A program made the translations under genes and the position numbers. Of a DNA stretch of 64,000 bases, positions 1 through 8,949 are shown piece by piece; the stretch's first letter is position 1; each line of letters starts with the position of its first letter. The notes under the pieces are model-generated. The model was not told the origin of the DNA. It did no database searches and was given only the letters and a program-made list of their open reading frames with translations. Source of the stretch: CAZWCX01 sp964632945 (GTDB lineage Bacteria; Planctomycetota; MHYJ01; WSZJ01; CAZWCX01); contig CAZWCX010000018.1 in NCBI GenBank assembly GCA_964632945.1, forward strand, positions 12,090-76,089, written 5' to 3'.

Positions 1-2
1 TC

Positions 3-1301
3 GAGTACCACTTGAGGGTGACCAACCTGTCCGACATGGATCTCTCGTCGGTCGTGGTGGAGGATGACATGTCGTCGACCGACTTCCAGGTGGAAAGCAC
101 GACCCCGGCGCGGGCCGGGGGGACGTCGGGAGACCTGCGCTGGTCGTTCGACAAACTCGCGCCCGGCGAAGCCAGGCTCATCCGGATCCGCGGGCAGGCC
201 CGCGACGGGGCCGACCTGACCAGTTGCGCGAACGTCTCGTTCTCTGCCGCCGTCTGCACGAAGATTCCCATCGTGCAGCCCGCTCTGCGGCTTACCGCCA
301 CCCTGCCGGGGGAAGTCCTTCAGTGCGATGCGATCGAAGTCGCCTACGTGGTGACGAATCCCGGCAGCGGCGTAGCCCACAATGTGGTCCTGGAAGATCG
401 AATGCCCGACGGGCTCACCCACGCCGGGGACCCACGCGATCGGATCTCGTTCCGCGTCGGCGATCTGCCGGCGGGGGAGTCCCGCACCTTCCGCGCGACC
501 CTGCGCGCGACGCGAACCGGCGAGTTCGTCCTGCGGCCGATCGCGACGGGCGATTCCCTCCGGTCGGAGGAGTCGTCCCGCGTCGTGGTCCGGCGACCGA
601 GGCTCGCGGTCGTGCAGGATTCGCCCGAAACCAGCTACCTGGGCCGCGACGTCTGCACGGACCTGACCGTGCGGAACGACGGCGACGGCGTCGCGAAGGA
701 CACGATCGCCTGGGCGAAACTCCCGCAGGGAGCGGAGATGACCTCGGCCTCGGGCGACGGTCGGATGCTGGAAGGCCGGATTCACTGGCACCTGGGCGAT
801 CTCGCTCCCGGAGTCGCCAAGACCGTGAATCTCTGCTATCGGCCGGCCGGAGCGGGGATCTACCGGCCGGTCTTCTCGGCCGAGGCGTATTGCAGCGACA
901 CCGCCGCCGTCACCGCCGAGACGCAGGTGGTCGGCATCGCCGCCGTCCTGCTCGAGGTGATCGACTCGAATGATCCGGTGCCGGTCGGCGGCGAGGAAAT
1001 TTACACGATCACGGCGACGAACCAGGGGAGCGCCCCCGGCGCCAACCTGACGATCACCGCAACCGTCGAGGAGGCCGCCCGCTTCATCTGGGGCGGCGGC
1101 GCCACGTCCGTCCAATCGATGGAGGGGGGCATCATTCGATTCGCTCCCCTGGTTCGATTGGCCCCCGGGGAGAGGGCGATCTGGCAGGTGAAGGTTCGGG
1201 CGATCGACGTGGGCGACACCCGCTTCAAGGTCACCCTGACCGAGGACCGGTTGGAGCGGCCGGTCGAAGAAACCGAGGCGACCCGGATGTACCGGAACTA
1301 G
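3..1301 (+). CDS. DUF11-type repeat surface protein, C-terminal part (5' truncated by the window)
   Basis: The frame is already open at base 3, where it reads Glu-Tyr-His-Leu-Arg-Val-Thr-Asn, so the gene begins upstream and the TTG at 12 is not a real start. The visible 432 residues hold about four repeats of roughly 100-110 aa. Each has the DUF11 (conserved repeat domain) pattern: a strand ending V-x-N, then a loop such as 'NPGSGVAHNVVLEDRMPDG', then 'GDLxxGxSR'. Such Ig-like beta-sandwich repeats occur in large secreted or cell-wall proteins and have no known catalytic role. There is no membrane anchor or sorting signal at the C-terminus (it ends RMYRN). Partner and substrate are unknown. 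The family call is firm and the function is not. Confidence 0.75.
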   Translation, partial: EYHLRVTNLSDMDLSSVVVEDDMSSTDFQVESTTPARAGGTSGDLRWSFDKLAPGEARLIRIRGQARDGADLTSCANVSFSAAVCTKIPIVQPALRLTATLPGEVLQCDAIEVAYVVTNPGSGVAHNVVLEDRMPDGLTHAGDPRDRISFRVGDLPAGESRTFRATLRATRTGEFVLRPIATGDSLRSEESSRVVVRRPRLAVVQDSPETSYLGRDVCTDLTVRNDGDGVAKDTIAWAKLPQGAEMTSASGDGRMLEGRIHWHLGDLAPGVAKTVNLCYRPAGAGIYRPVFSAEAYCSDTAAVTAETQVVGIAAVLLEVIDSNDPVPVGGEEIYTITATNQGSAPGANLTITATVEEAARFIWGGGATSVQSMEGGIIRFAPLVRLAPGERAIWQVKVRAIDVGDTRFKVTLTEDRLERPVEETEATRMYRN

Positions 1302-1309
1302 CCCGAGTG

Positions 1310-1397
1310 AATCCCGAACCGCTTCGCGGTTCGCGAACCATCCGGCTCCGGCCGGCCATGAAGGCCGTCCGGAGCAGGACTGCCTCGCCCAGCGTGC
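1310..1397 (+). repeat. Interspersed palindromic repeat, copy 1
   Basis: An 88-bp unit with a hairpin (core AACCGCTTCGCGGTT) followed by a GC-rich module beginning CCGGCCATGAAGGCCGTCC. The same sequence, about 80-85% identical by eye, lies inverted at 26925-27018. Shorter palindromes of the same type lie at 26814-26857 and 46353-46397. It is in the 442-bp gap before the GlyA-GcvT gene, and no coding sequence is supported here. The rest of the gap up to the promoter at 1677 shows nothing I recognise. Confidence 0.7.
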
Positions 1398-1676
1398 AAA
1401 CCCCCGGCGAATCAGGGCAGGTTCCCCTGCGCCGGAACCCCGAAGCGGCCGCTGAGGACGGCGAACCGGCGGCTGAATCCGTACTCCTCGAGCGGTGCAA
1501 CCACGCTTCCCCCGGACGGCGTCGATCGGCCCCGGCCGTCGCGTCGTGCCGGCTCCCCGAGCGGGTCGTGTCCCGCGCGATCCCGCTCCCGATGGGACCG
1601 GAAGCGGCCCCTCCGGCTGCTGCGAGGCCTGATCGCAGCGATCCCCGGCGCCCCCGTCCGGCAGGCCTCGCCAATG

Positions 1677-1706
1677 TTGTCAGTGGACCGTTGCCGGTGC
1701 TAGAAT
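1677..1706 (+). promoter_or_regulatory. Sigma70-type promoter for the GlyA-GcvT fusion gene
   Basis: TTGTCA (1677-1682), an 18-nt spacer, then TAGAAT (1701-1706). It lies 37 nt upstream of the ATG at 1744, which has a GGAGA ribosome-binding site. Both hexamers match the housekeeping consensus well and stand out against the GC-rich background. Confidence 0.6.
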
Positions 1707-1743
1707 CCCGCGTCCGTTTTCCGAGCCCCATGGAGACCCGCCC

Positions 1744-4700
1744 ATGCCCCAGAAGGATCTGTCCGAGATCGCTCCCGCCCCTCCGCCCGCAGCTCCGGCG
1801 GATTTTCTCTTCCGCGGCGACCTGGCCGACGTCGATCCGGAAACCGACTTTTTCCTGGGCGCCGAGGAGGCGCGCCAGATCGATCACCTGATTCTCATCG
1901 CCTCGGAGTCCTGCTGCCCCCCGCCCGTTCGCGAGGCGCTGACTTCCGTGCTGGGGAACATCTACGCCGAAGGGTACCCCTCTTCGCGCATGACGCGGGA
2001 GGAGATGGACCTCTTCCTCGACAGCGAGCGCCTGTCGGCCTACCACCGGCGGTACGGCGACCGTCGCTTCTATAAGGGAACCGAGTACGCGAACTTCGTG
2101 GAATGCCTTGCCCAGAAACGGGCGGCCCGCCTGTTCGCCAATCCCAACGCCCCGGAATCTTCCATCTTCGTGAACGTACAACCGCTGTCCGGGGCGGCGG
2201 CCAACAACGCCGTCTATGAGGCGTTCGTGCCCCCCGGGGGCACCGTGATGGGGCTCGATCTCGCCCACGGCGGCCACTTGACGCACGGCAGCCGCTTCAA
2301 TCGCAGCGGCAAACGGTACCACATCGTGCCGTACCACGTGAATCTGACCACCGGGCGCATCGACTACGACGAACTGCGCGACCTCGCGCTCCGGCACAAG
2401 CCCCGCATGATCATCGGCGGCGCCAGCGCCTATCCGTGGGACATCGACTGGAAGACCATTCGCGAAGTCGCCGACAAGGTCGGTGCGATCGTCCTGGCCG
2501 ACATCTCGCATCCGGCCGGGTTGGCGGTTGCGGGATTGTTCTCCAACCCGGTCGGCACCGCCCACGTCACCACCATGACGACCCACAAGACCCTGTGCGG
2601 CCCGCGCAGCGCGATCGCGATCACCACCGACCCGGAGCACGCCCGGAAGATCAACAGCGCGGTCTTCCCCGGGGAGCAGGGGGGGCCGCACATCAACGTG
2701 ATCGCCGCCAAGGCGGTGGCCTTCCGTCTCGCCGCCACGCCCACCTTCCGCGAGTTGATGAAGCGGGTGGTCGAGAACGCGCAGCATATGTCGCGGACCC
2801 TGGCCGACCTCGGCTACCGGATCGCCTACGGGGGGACGGCCACCCATCTCTTCCTGATCGATCTCGGCTCGGTACGGACGCGCACGGGCGTCCCGCTCAA
2901 GGGCGACCTGGCGTCCAATCTCCTCGACCTCGCGGGGATCACGCTCAACAAGAATGCCCTGCCGGGGGACGAGACGGGGACGCGGCCCGGGGGGATCCGG
3001 ATCGGCACTCCCTGGATCAGCCAGCTGGGGTTCGGCACGGAGGAAGTCGAGGAACTGGCGCGGATCATTCACGCCATCCTCTCCGATGCGGAACCGTTTC
3101 GCATCCTCACCCAGTCGGGGCAAACGATCGAGCGCGGCAAAGTGGGCTTTCGCAGCATGAACGAAGCCCGCGAGCGGGTGCAGGCGTTGATTGCCCGCGT
3201 CGGCGTCGCCCGGAAGATCCGCAGTCATTATGAAACGGGCCGGATCGAGGTGTCGAATCCGGTGCGGCCGACCGCCTTCGCCGGCGAGCAGCAGAAACAG
3301 GACGCGACGTTCGAGGTGCGCGACGGCTGGCGCGTCGCGACGCGTTTCGGCGACGGCAAGGGAGAAGAGGCGGCGGCCCGGAAGACGGTGGCGCTGGCCG
3401 ACCTCGGCGACCACGGGATCCTGCAGGTGCGCGGCGCCCGCGCGCATGCGTTCCTGGAGACGCTCGCCGCCGCCGACCTGTCCCGCCTGACGGTGGGGCG
3501 GTGCGCGCGCACGGCGCTCCTCGACGGCGACGGCGGGCTGGTGGACGACGTCCTGGTCGTCCGCCATTCCCCGGACCGGTGGGGCCTCGACGTCTTCACG
3601 GTCGTCACGTCCCCGGGCCGGGCCCACGCCGTAGCCTCCTGGTTCGAGGCCCATTCCGACGGGTTCACGCGTTTCGACCCGGCGGACCTCTACGCCAAGA
3701 TCCCGGGTCCGGTCGTGGTCACCCGCCAGAATGCGGGCGGCTGGGACGGGCTCGCCCGCACCGCCTTCGCGCTGGTCGGGCCGGACGCGCCCAGGACCGC
3801 CGCCAAGATCCTTCCCGCGGTCGGTTCGCTCGAGCCGGGCGCCACGGCGGAGATCGCGGGCGCGGAGGGGCGGATTCTCGCCGTCCACGCGCCCCTGATC
3901 GGGGAGGGACCGGAGTTCCTCTTCCTGGCCGACGAGGTCGGCGGCCGCGTCCTCTGGCAGAAGGCGGTCGCCGCCGTCCAGGGGAACGGGGCGCTCCTCG
4001 GCGCGGATGCCCGGCGCAGCCTGCGCAAGGCCGCGGGCCACCCCGATACGTCCGGCCCCGGACCCAACCCCGCCGGTTCCTTCGAGTTGCCGGCCGGACG
4101 AATCGCCCCGGACAAGCCCTACTTCGTCGGCTGGAAGGCCTGGCTCGCGGGAAGGCCGCCGGTCGCCCAACCCCTGCGCGCGCATCCCTTCCGGGACTGG
4201 GAGGGCGCCCTCCGGCGCACCACCTTGTACGACGAGCACCTGAAGCTCACGCGAAAGAAGAACTTGATCCCCTTCGCGGGTTGGGAAATGCCCGTCCTTT
4301 ACACCGGCATCGTCGAGGAACACGAGGCCGTTCGCCGGACCGCCGGCCTGTTCGACGTGTCGCACATGGGCGTCCTGGAGATCGAGGGGGAACACGCGAC
4401 CCGCTTCCTCGACACCGTCCTCACCAACGCGGTCGACCGTGTCTCGGTCGGCTTCTCCCAGTACAACTATGTGCTCAATCCGGACGGGCATGCCCTCGAC
4501 GATCTGTTGATCTACCGCCGGGCCGCCGACCGCTACATGATGGTGGTCAATGCCTCGAATGCGGAAAAGGTCCGCGACTGGCTGGTCGCGGTGAATTCCC
4601 GCGAGGTCGTGATCGATCGGGACCATCCGACCCGGCGCATCGCGAATCCTGTGACGATCCGAGATCTCAAGGACCCCCAACACGGCGGCGCCTGCCGGGT

Positions 4701-5484
4701 CGATCTCGCGCTTCAGGGCCCCCGCTCGCTCGACATCCTGCTCGACCTGGCCAAGGATGATCGGACCCGGACGACGCTGCAGGAGCTGCGCCGGTCGGGC
4801 TTGTGCGAGGTCTCCCTGCTCGGGTTGCCGCTCGTGGTGAGCCGCACGGGATACACGGGGGAGGAGGTCGGATTCGAGATCTTCGTGCATCCCCAGGAGG
4901 CGCCGCGGCTGTGGACCGCGCTCCTGGAGGCGGGTCGGCGCCACGGGCTCAAGCCCTGCGGGCTGGGCGCGCGGGACTCGACCCGCACCGAGGCCGGATT
5001 CCCGCTCTACGGGCACGAGCTCGGCGGGCGGTTCGCGATTTCCCCCACCGAAGCCGGGTACGGCGGGTTCGTGAAGCGCTTCAAGCCGTTCTTCGTGGGC
5101 AAACGCCCGTATCTCGCGCGCGAGGAGGAGCGGACGATGAAGGTCGTTCGCTTCCGCATGAACGCCTCCGGCAAGGCCGTCCGTCCCGACGATCCCGTCG
5201 TCGGGACGAAGGGGAAGCACATCGGACACGTCACCAGCTGCACCCTGGTGAACGGGGTGCAGCTCGGCCTTGCGCTGGTCACGCGCCAGGGGGTACAGGA
5301 AGGCAAGGGGTTCTTCGTGCTCAACCTTCCCCGCACGGAATCGGCCAAGGCGGGCAAGACCAAGGCCCTCGCCGAGCTGGAGGTGGGGGATGCCGTGCCG
5401 CTGCCGCAGGAGGCCACGGTGATGAGCCGCTTCCGCAAGGCCGGGGAGGTGATCGCCACGGGGACCGGAATGGGCGAGGGATAA
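1744..5484 (+). CDS. glyA-gcvT: Fusion of serine hydroxymethyltransferase with two GcvT-like domains
   Basis: A 1246-aa fusion. Residues about 30-480 are serine hydroxymethyltransferase (PLP, serine + THF to glycine + methylene-THF): 'LIASES' near 56, a variant of the usual LIASEN, and the PLP lysine K282 in 'TTHKTLCGPR'. Residues about 510-790 look like a diverged GcvT/YgfZ folate-binding domain ('LLDGDGGLVDDVLVVR'). Residues about 824-1246 are a full aminomethyltransferase (GcvT, T-protein of glycine cleavage) starting 'TLYDEHLKLTRKKNLIPFAGW' without its first Thr and containing 'GLFDVSHMG'. Both active parts use glycine and methylene-THF, so the fusion may pass the one-carbon unit between sites; this is inference. 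No gcvH or gcvP lies nearby. SHMT alone is usually about 420 aa and GcvT about 365 aa, so the middle domain is extra. The ATG has an SD and a good promoter upstream. Confidence 0.9.
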   Translation: MPQKDLSEIAPAPPPAAPADFLFRGDLADVDPETDFFLGAEEARQIDHLILIASESCCPPPVREALTSVLGNIYAEGYPSSRMTREEMDLFLDSERLSAYHRRYGDRRFYKGTEYANFVECLAQKRAARLFANPNAPESSIFVNVQPLSGAAANNAVYEAFVPPGGTVMGLDLAHGGHLTHGSRFNRSGKRYHIVPYHVNLTTGRIDYDELRDLALRHKPRMIIGGASAYPWDIDWKTIREVADKVGAIVLADISHPAGLAVAGLFSNPVGTAHVTTMTTHKTLCGPRSAIAITTDPEHARKINSAVFPGEQGGPHINVIAAKAVAFRLAATPTFRELMKRVVENAQHMSRTLADLGYRIAYGGTATHLFLIDLGSVRTRTGVPLKGDLASNLLDLAGITLNKNALPGDETGTRPGGIRIGTPWISQLGFGTEEVEELARIIHAILSDAEPFRILTQSGQTIERGKVGFRSMNEARERVQALIARVGVARKIRSHYETGRIEVSNPVRPTAFAGEQQKQDATFEVRDGWRVATRFGDGKGEEAAARKTVALADLGDHGILQVRGARAHAFLETLAAADLSRLTVGRCARTALLDGDGGLVDDVLVVRHSPDRWGLDVFTVVTSPGRAHAVASWFEAHSDGFTRFDPADLYAKIPGPVVVTRQNAGGWDGLARTAFALVGPDAPRTAAKILPAVGSLEPGATAEIAGAEGRILAVHAPLIGEGPEFLFLADEVGGRVLWQKAVAAVQGNGALLGADARRSLRKAAGHPDTSGPGPNPAGSFELPAGRIAPDKPYFVGWKAWLAGRPPVAQPLRAHPFRDWEGALRRTTLYDEHLKLTRKKNLIPFAGWEMPVLYTGIVEEHEAVRRTAGLFDVSHMGVLEIEGEHATRFLDTVLTNAVDRVSVGFSQYNYVLNPDGHALDDLLIYRRAADRYMMVVNASNAEKVRDWLVAVNSREVVIDRDHPTRRIANPVTIRDLKDPQHGGACRVDLALQGPRSLDILLDLAKDDRTRTTLQELRRSGLCEVSLLGLPLVVSRTGYTGEEVGFEIFVHPQEAPRLWTALLEAGRRHGLKPCGLGARDSTRTEAGFPLYGHELGGRFAISPTEAGYGGFVKRFKPFFVGKRPYLAREEERTMKVVRFRMNASGKAVRPDDPVVGTKGKHIGHVTSCTLVNGVQLGLALVTRQGVQEGKGFFVLNLPRTESAKAGKTKALAELEVGDAVPLPQEATVMSRFRKAGEVIATGTGMGEG

Positions 5485-5538
5485 CCGGCGCGACAACCGC
5501 GCTCCGCCGGGGTCCGGGACGGAGCGGGCCGGCGACAT

Positions 5539-5552
5539 CCGATTCGAATCGG
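5539..5552. promoter_or_regulatory. Perfect 14-bp palindrome upstream of the histidine kinase gene
   Basis: CCGATTCGAATCGG, directly followed by a TCGA-rich stretch and then the SD (GGAGG) of the gene at 5580. Position and symmetry suit an operator, but no regulator or second copy was found, so the role is open. Confidence 0.3.
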
Positions 5553-5579
5553 TCGATCGATCGATGGAGGCCCAGGATC

Positions 5580-7019
5580 ATGGCAGGAGCAATGCCGCGC
5601 GAGGGGCGGGCGTCGGCCGAGTGGGTCGTCGCGCCGACGCCGGCCGGTCCCTCGGGGACTCTGCCGGCCCTCGTTTGGGCGGAGGATGCGGCAGGAAACA
5701 CGGTGTTCCTCAACGGACAGGCGCAATCGCTGGTCGGACCGAATCGACCCGGAAATCGCGTTGCGGCCTGGGAAGCCTTGCTTCACCCCGAGGATCGGAC
5801 GCGATATCGGGAACGGGTCCTGGCCGCGCGGGCGGGGCTCAAGCCGTTCTTGGCGGAAAACCGGCTCCGCCTCCCCGACGGATCGTATCACTGGTTCCTC
5901 GAGAGCGGGGTGCCGACGTTCGACCTGCACGGGGAATTCACCGGATTCGCCGGGGCCAGCGTCGACGTGCATCACAACAAGATTGCTGCGGCCGCCACGG
6001 ACGGACTCGAGGGTCGCTGCATCACCCTCGCCTCCGGATTGCCGCAGGTCTTGTACCTCGCGGAGTCCGACCGCAGTCGGTTTCACTATGTCAGCCCGGC
6101 CTTCGAGAGCCTATGGGGCCGCCCCACAGCCGAACTGTACGCGAATCCGCGGACGTGGTGCGAAGGGATCCATCCGGAGGACCGGAGCCGTTTCGCGGTG
6201 GAAATGACGATCACCGAGCCCGCCGAGACGCGCCACCTCGAATATCGCGTGGTTCGTCCGGACGGGACGATGACCTGGGTCCTGGACCAGGCCCGGTCGC
6301 TGCCCGAGGCGAGCGGTTCGACCGTCCGAATCGCCGGACTGGTCCAGGACATCAGCGATCGCCGCGATCTCGAGTTGAAGCTGCTGGCGGCCGCGGAGGA
6401 GGAACGGCAACGCATCGGTCAGGATCTGCATGACGGCCTCTGCCAGAACTTGACCGGACTGGCGCTCCTGTGCAAGGCGCTCGAGCATCGGTTGGCGCCG
6501 GTGTCGGCCACGCTGGCGGTCGAGATCGCCAAGGTCGGCGACCTGCTGGGGGAGACGATCGGTCGCGCGCGCGAACTCGTGCGGGGCCTGTACCCGGCCA
6601 CGCTGAACCTTGCCGGGCTGCCCGGCGCCCTCGTGGAGCTGGCGGTGGGGACGGAGAGGACCCTCGCGGTGCCCGTACAGTTTCACATGGAAGGCAAGCG
6701 GCCGTCGCTCGCCGAGGGGGAAGCGTTGCAACTCTTCCGGATCGTGCAGGAGGCGGTCCACAACGCGGTCCGGCACGGGCGGCCGACGCGGATCGTGCTC
6801 CACCTGTCGGCGCAGCCGACCGGGATCCGGCTGCGGGTGCACGACGACGGGCGGGGGCTTCCGGACGGGGTCGACCAGTGTCGGGGGATGGGATTGCGAA
6901 CGATGCGCCGTCGCGCCGCGGCGATCGGTGCATCGCTGCAGATCCGTCGCGCGCCCGAGGGGGGCACCGAGATCGTGTGCTCGCTCCCGTATTCCCCCGA
7001 TCGGCGACCGGAGGAGTGA
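5580..7019 (+). CDS. PAS-domain sensor histidine kinase (HisKA_3/NarL type), soluble
   Basis: A 479-aa cytoplasmic sensor kinase. Two PAS/PAC domains at about 30-125 and 150-265 (each ends in a PAC-type 'PDG..W' stretch; the second runs into 'VQDISDRRDLE') feed a HisKA_3 dimerisation domain. The phospho-acceptor His is in 'LHDGLCQNL' (about 282), followed by an HATPase with N-box 'QEAVHNAVRHG' (about 389), 'DDGRGLPDG' and 'GMGLRTM'. No membrane segment is visible, so it should sense a cytoplasmic signal; the ligand is unknown. HisKA_3 kinases usually pair with NarL/LuxR regulators, but none is adjacent, so it is an orphan. The ATG at 5580 has a GGAGG SD 10 nt upstream. Longer open frame exists upstream but lies inside the previous gene. 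Confidence 0.9.
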   Translation: MAGAMPREGRASAEWVVAPTPAGPSGTLPALVWAEDAAGNTVFLNGQAQSLVGPNRPGNRVAAWEALLHPEDRTRYRERVLAARAGLKPFLAENRLRLPDGSYHWFLESGVPTFDLHGEFTGFAGASVDVHHNKIAAAATDGLEGRCITLASGLPQVLYLAESDRSRFHYVSPAFESLWGRPTAELYANPRTWCEGIHPEDRSRFAVEMTITEPAETRHLEYRVVRPDGTMTWVLDQARSLPEASGSTVRIAGLVQDISDRRDLELKLLAAAEEERQRIGQDLHDGLCQNLTGLALLCKALEHRLAPVSATLAVEIAKVGDLLGETIGRARELVRGLYPATLNLAGLPGALVELAVGTERTLAVPVQFHMEGKRPSLAEGEALQLFRIVQEAVHNAVRHGRPTRIVLHLSAQPTGIRLRVHDDGRGLPDGVDQCRGMGLRTMRRRAAAIGASLQIRRAPEGGTEIVCSLPYSPDRRPEE

Positions 7020-7061
7020 TCGCGTGCTGCATCGTGCCGTGAAACGGCTCGATGCCGGTTC

Positions 7062-8378
7062 CTACGCGCCCCGCGGCTCGCCGGCCCCGAAGCAGCGCAG
7101 GGCGGCCGCCAGGGCCGGGCGCTCGCGCGCCCACTCCGCCAGCGGGATCCCGCGGGACACGGCCTCCCAGGCATCGAGCATGCTCCGCGCGCCCGCGCGG
7201 GGACCGTCCGGATGCCCGAAGACACCCCGACCCGGAACCATCCCGAAGTCGCGGGTGCCCAGGCGGTCGAGCATGCCCGGCAGGCTGCCCGCCCAGTCGC
7301 TCCCGCCCGGGACGGGGAGTGCCGGCCGCATCCGGCCGAGCGGCCGCCGGCACGCGCGCGCGTTGGCCATCACCTCGGCGTCCGGGGATTGCATCCGGGC
7401 ACCGAACCCGGGCAGGATCACGAGGTCGAATCCGGCCAGCCGTTGCAGCGTCGTCAGCACGGGCGCCGCCACGCCGAAGTGCGGCACGCGCCCCATCGGC
7501 GCCATCAGGTCGAAGTGGCCCACCAGGGGCACCTGCGCGTGCTTGCGCAGCATCCGCACCCCGGATAGCCCAACGGCGAATCCGTTCATCATCACCGCGC
7601 CCAGATCCAGCCGCGCCGCCAGGTCGTGATGCTCCCGCAAGCGGTCGACTTCGTCCGTGACGTTCAGGATGAACCACTTCCGCGTCCCGGTGGCGTCCTC
7701 CGCGCGCTTCTTTCTTTCGGCCAGAAGTCCCGCCCGCACGGCAATCGGAGAGTAGGCCACGTCCGCGAGCATCTCGTCGTCCTTGGGGGCGTCGAGACCT
7801 CCCAGCCAGGACTCATAAGCCAACTCCACGAAGTCCTCGGGCGCCAGGCCGACATTCGGTTTGACCACGCCCAGGAAGAGCGGACGGTCGGGAATGCCGA
7901 GATCCGCGCGCACGCCGTCGATGCCGAACTGCGGCCCCTCGAACCCGTCCAGCCACCCGTCGGGGAACTCCACGTCCATCCACTTGATGGCGTTGATGGC
8001 CGGGCTGTGGAAGGCCCCCTCCCCGCAGGCGGCGGTCAGGAAATTGGGGAGTCGGGTCCCGAAATTCAGGTGCGGCAGCGCGATCACCACCTCGCAGTCG
8101 TGATAGCGCTCCCCGGGGAACCAGGGCGGGTCCATGCGCGATCGCGGCGACTCGCCCAGGAGCCGAAGGTCCACGACTTTCGCGCCGTGACGCGGCCGGA
8201 AGTCCTCGTCGCGTCCGACGCGCCGCCACTGCGCCGTGCTCATTTCCCGGCACAGGTGCGCCGCCGCCGAATCCGGAGACCCCACGCACTCGAATCGGTA
8301 GGTGAGGAAGAGATGGTCGCCGACCGGGAGGGTCGAACGCTCCGCGAAAAAGGCCCGTTCATCCGGACTCAGCATCAT
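7062..8378 (-). CDS. RuBisCO-like protein (form IV)
   Basis: A 438-aa member of the RuBisCO large-subunit superfamily. It keeps 'VVKPNVGL' with K173 (like Lys175 of spinach RuBisCO) and 'GGLDAPKDDE' with K199, D201 and E202. These correspond to the carbamylated Lys201, Asp203 and Glu204, with the same 26-residue spacing. 'GRGVFGHPDG' near 385 matches the C-terminal phosphate-binding GGGTLGHP. The loop-6 lysine (KLEGE) is absent: the region reads 'ILPGFGARM'. It should therefore not fix CO2. Known form IV proteins act as enolases, isomerases or decarboxylases on phosphorylated sugars or methylthio-sugars; the substrate here is unknown. Its ATG overlaps the stop of the YjbQ gene (ATGA), implying coupled translation. 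No methionine-salvage or apiose genes are nearby. Confidence 0.85.
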   Translation of the reverse strand: MMLSPDERAFFAERSTLPVGDHLFLTYRFECVGSPDSAAAHLCREMSTAQWRRVGRDEDFRPRHGAKVVDLRLLGESPRSRMDPPWFPGERYHDCEVVIALPHLNFGTRLPNFLTAACGEGAFHSPAINAIKWMDVEFPDGWLDGFEGPQFGIDGVRADLGIPDRPLFLGVVKPNVGLAPEDFVELAYESWLGGLDAPKDDEMLADVAYSPIAVRAGLLAERKKRAEDATGTRKWFILNVTDEVDRLREHHDLAARLDLGAVMMNGFAVGLSGVRMLRKHAQVPLVGHFDLMAPMGRVPHFGVAAPVLTTLQRLAGFDLVILPGFGARMQSPDAEVMANARACRRPLGRMRPALPVPGGSDWAGSLPGMLDRLGTRDFGMVPGRGVFGHPDGPRAGARSMLDAWEAVSRGIPLAEWARERPALAAALRCFGAGEPRGA

Positions 8379-8809
8379 GCCGAACCTTCTCCGAGCGCCG
8401 TCAGGAGGACTTCTCGATCTTCCCTGGGGCCGTCGAGCTCGACGAAGAAGATCCGCTGCCACGACCCGAGCTGCAAGGCCCCGTCGACGACCGGGACGGC
8501 CTCCGATGCGCCCAGAAGCAGGGCCGCAAGGTGGGCGTGCGCGTTGCGACGCCCGTCGACGGGCTCGCGATCGTGGCGGTAACCGTTGCCCGGAGGCGCC
8601 AGTCGAGCCAGGAACTCGAGGCTGTCCTGAAAAAGCCCGGCTTCGGCCTCGCCGATCCGGATCGCGGAGGTGGTGTGCCGCGTGAGCGCGTTGATGAGGC
8701 CGTTCCGCAGGCCGGAGTCCCTCACGAATTCGCGGATCCGGTCGGTGAGATCCACGAGTTCCATCGGCCCGGTCGTATCCAGCCGGATCGGTCGCGTGCG
8801 CACGATCAT
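8375..8809 (-). CDS. yjbQ: YjbQ/UPF0047 family protein
   Basis: A 144-aa protein matching the full length of the YjbQ family. It has 'LTRHTTSAIRI' near 44, 'HAHLAALLLGAS' near 91 and 'LGSWQRIFFVELDGPR' near the C-terminus, where conserved His and Glu residues line the putative active site. Some members have weak thiamine-phosphate synthase activity, but the physiological role is not established. The stop overlaps the start of the RuBisCO-like gene by the ATGA pattern, so the two are probably made together. A GGGAGGA SD lies about 11 nt upstream of the ATG. Confidence 0.88.
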   Translation of the reverse strand: MIVRTRPIRLDTTGPMELVDLTDRIREFVRDSGLRNGLINALTRHTTSAIRIGEAEAGLFQDSLEFLARLAPPGNGYRHDREPVDGRRNAHAHLAALLLGASEAVPVVDGALQLGSWQRIFFVELDGPREDREVLLTALGEGSA

Positions 8810-8949
8810 GGCGACCTGGTCCTCCCCGCGGGGCCGGCGCGCTCCCGACCGATTCTTCTCCGCGTGCCCGGCGCGGCCCCGGCCCTCCGTCGCCGGGCGG
8901 GCCGGATCCGGCTACTCCTTCGCGCGCCCGGCATGGCCGGTGCAGGCCG

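Noticed and set aside
1231..5538. Very long open frame on the minus strand (about 1435 codons) opposite the GlyA-GcvT gene
   Set aside because: It mirrors the codon pattern of the real plus-strand gene in GC-rich DNA, has no SD and no protein family pattern.
7062..8378. A true CO2-fixing RuBisCO
   Set aside because: The loop-6 lysine and several other substrate residues are missing.
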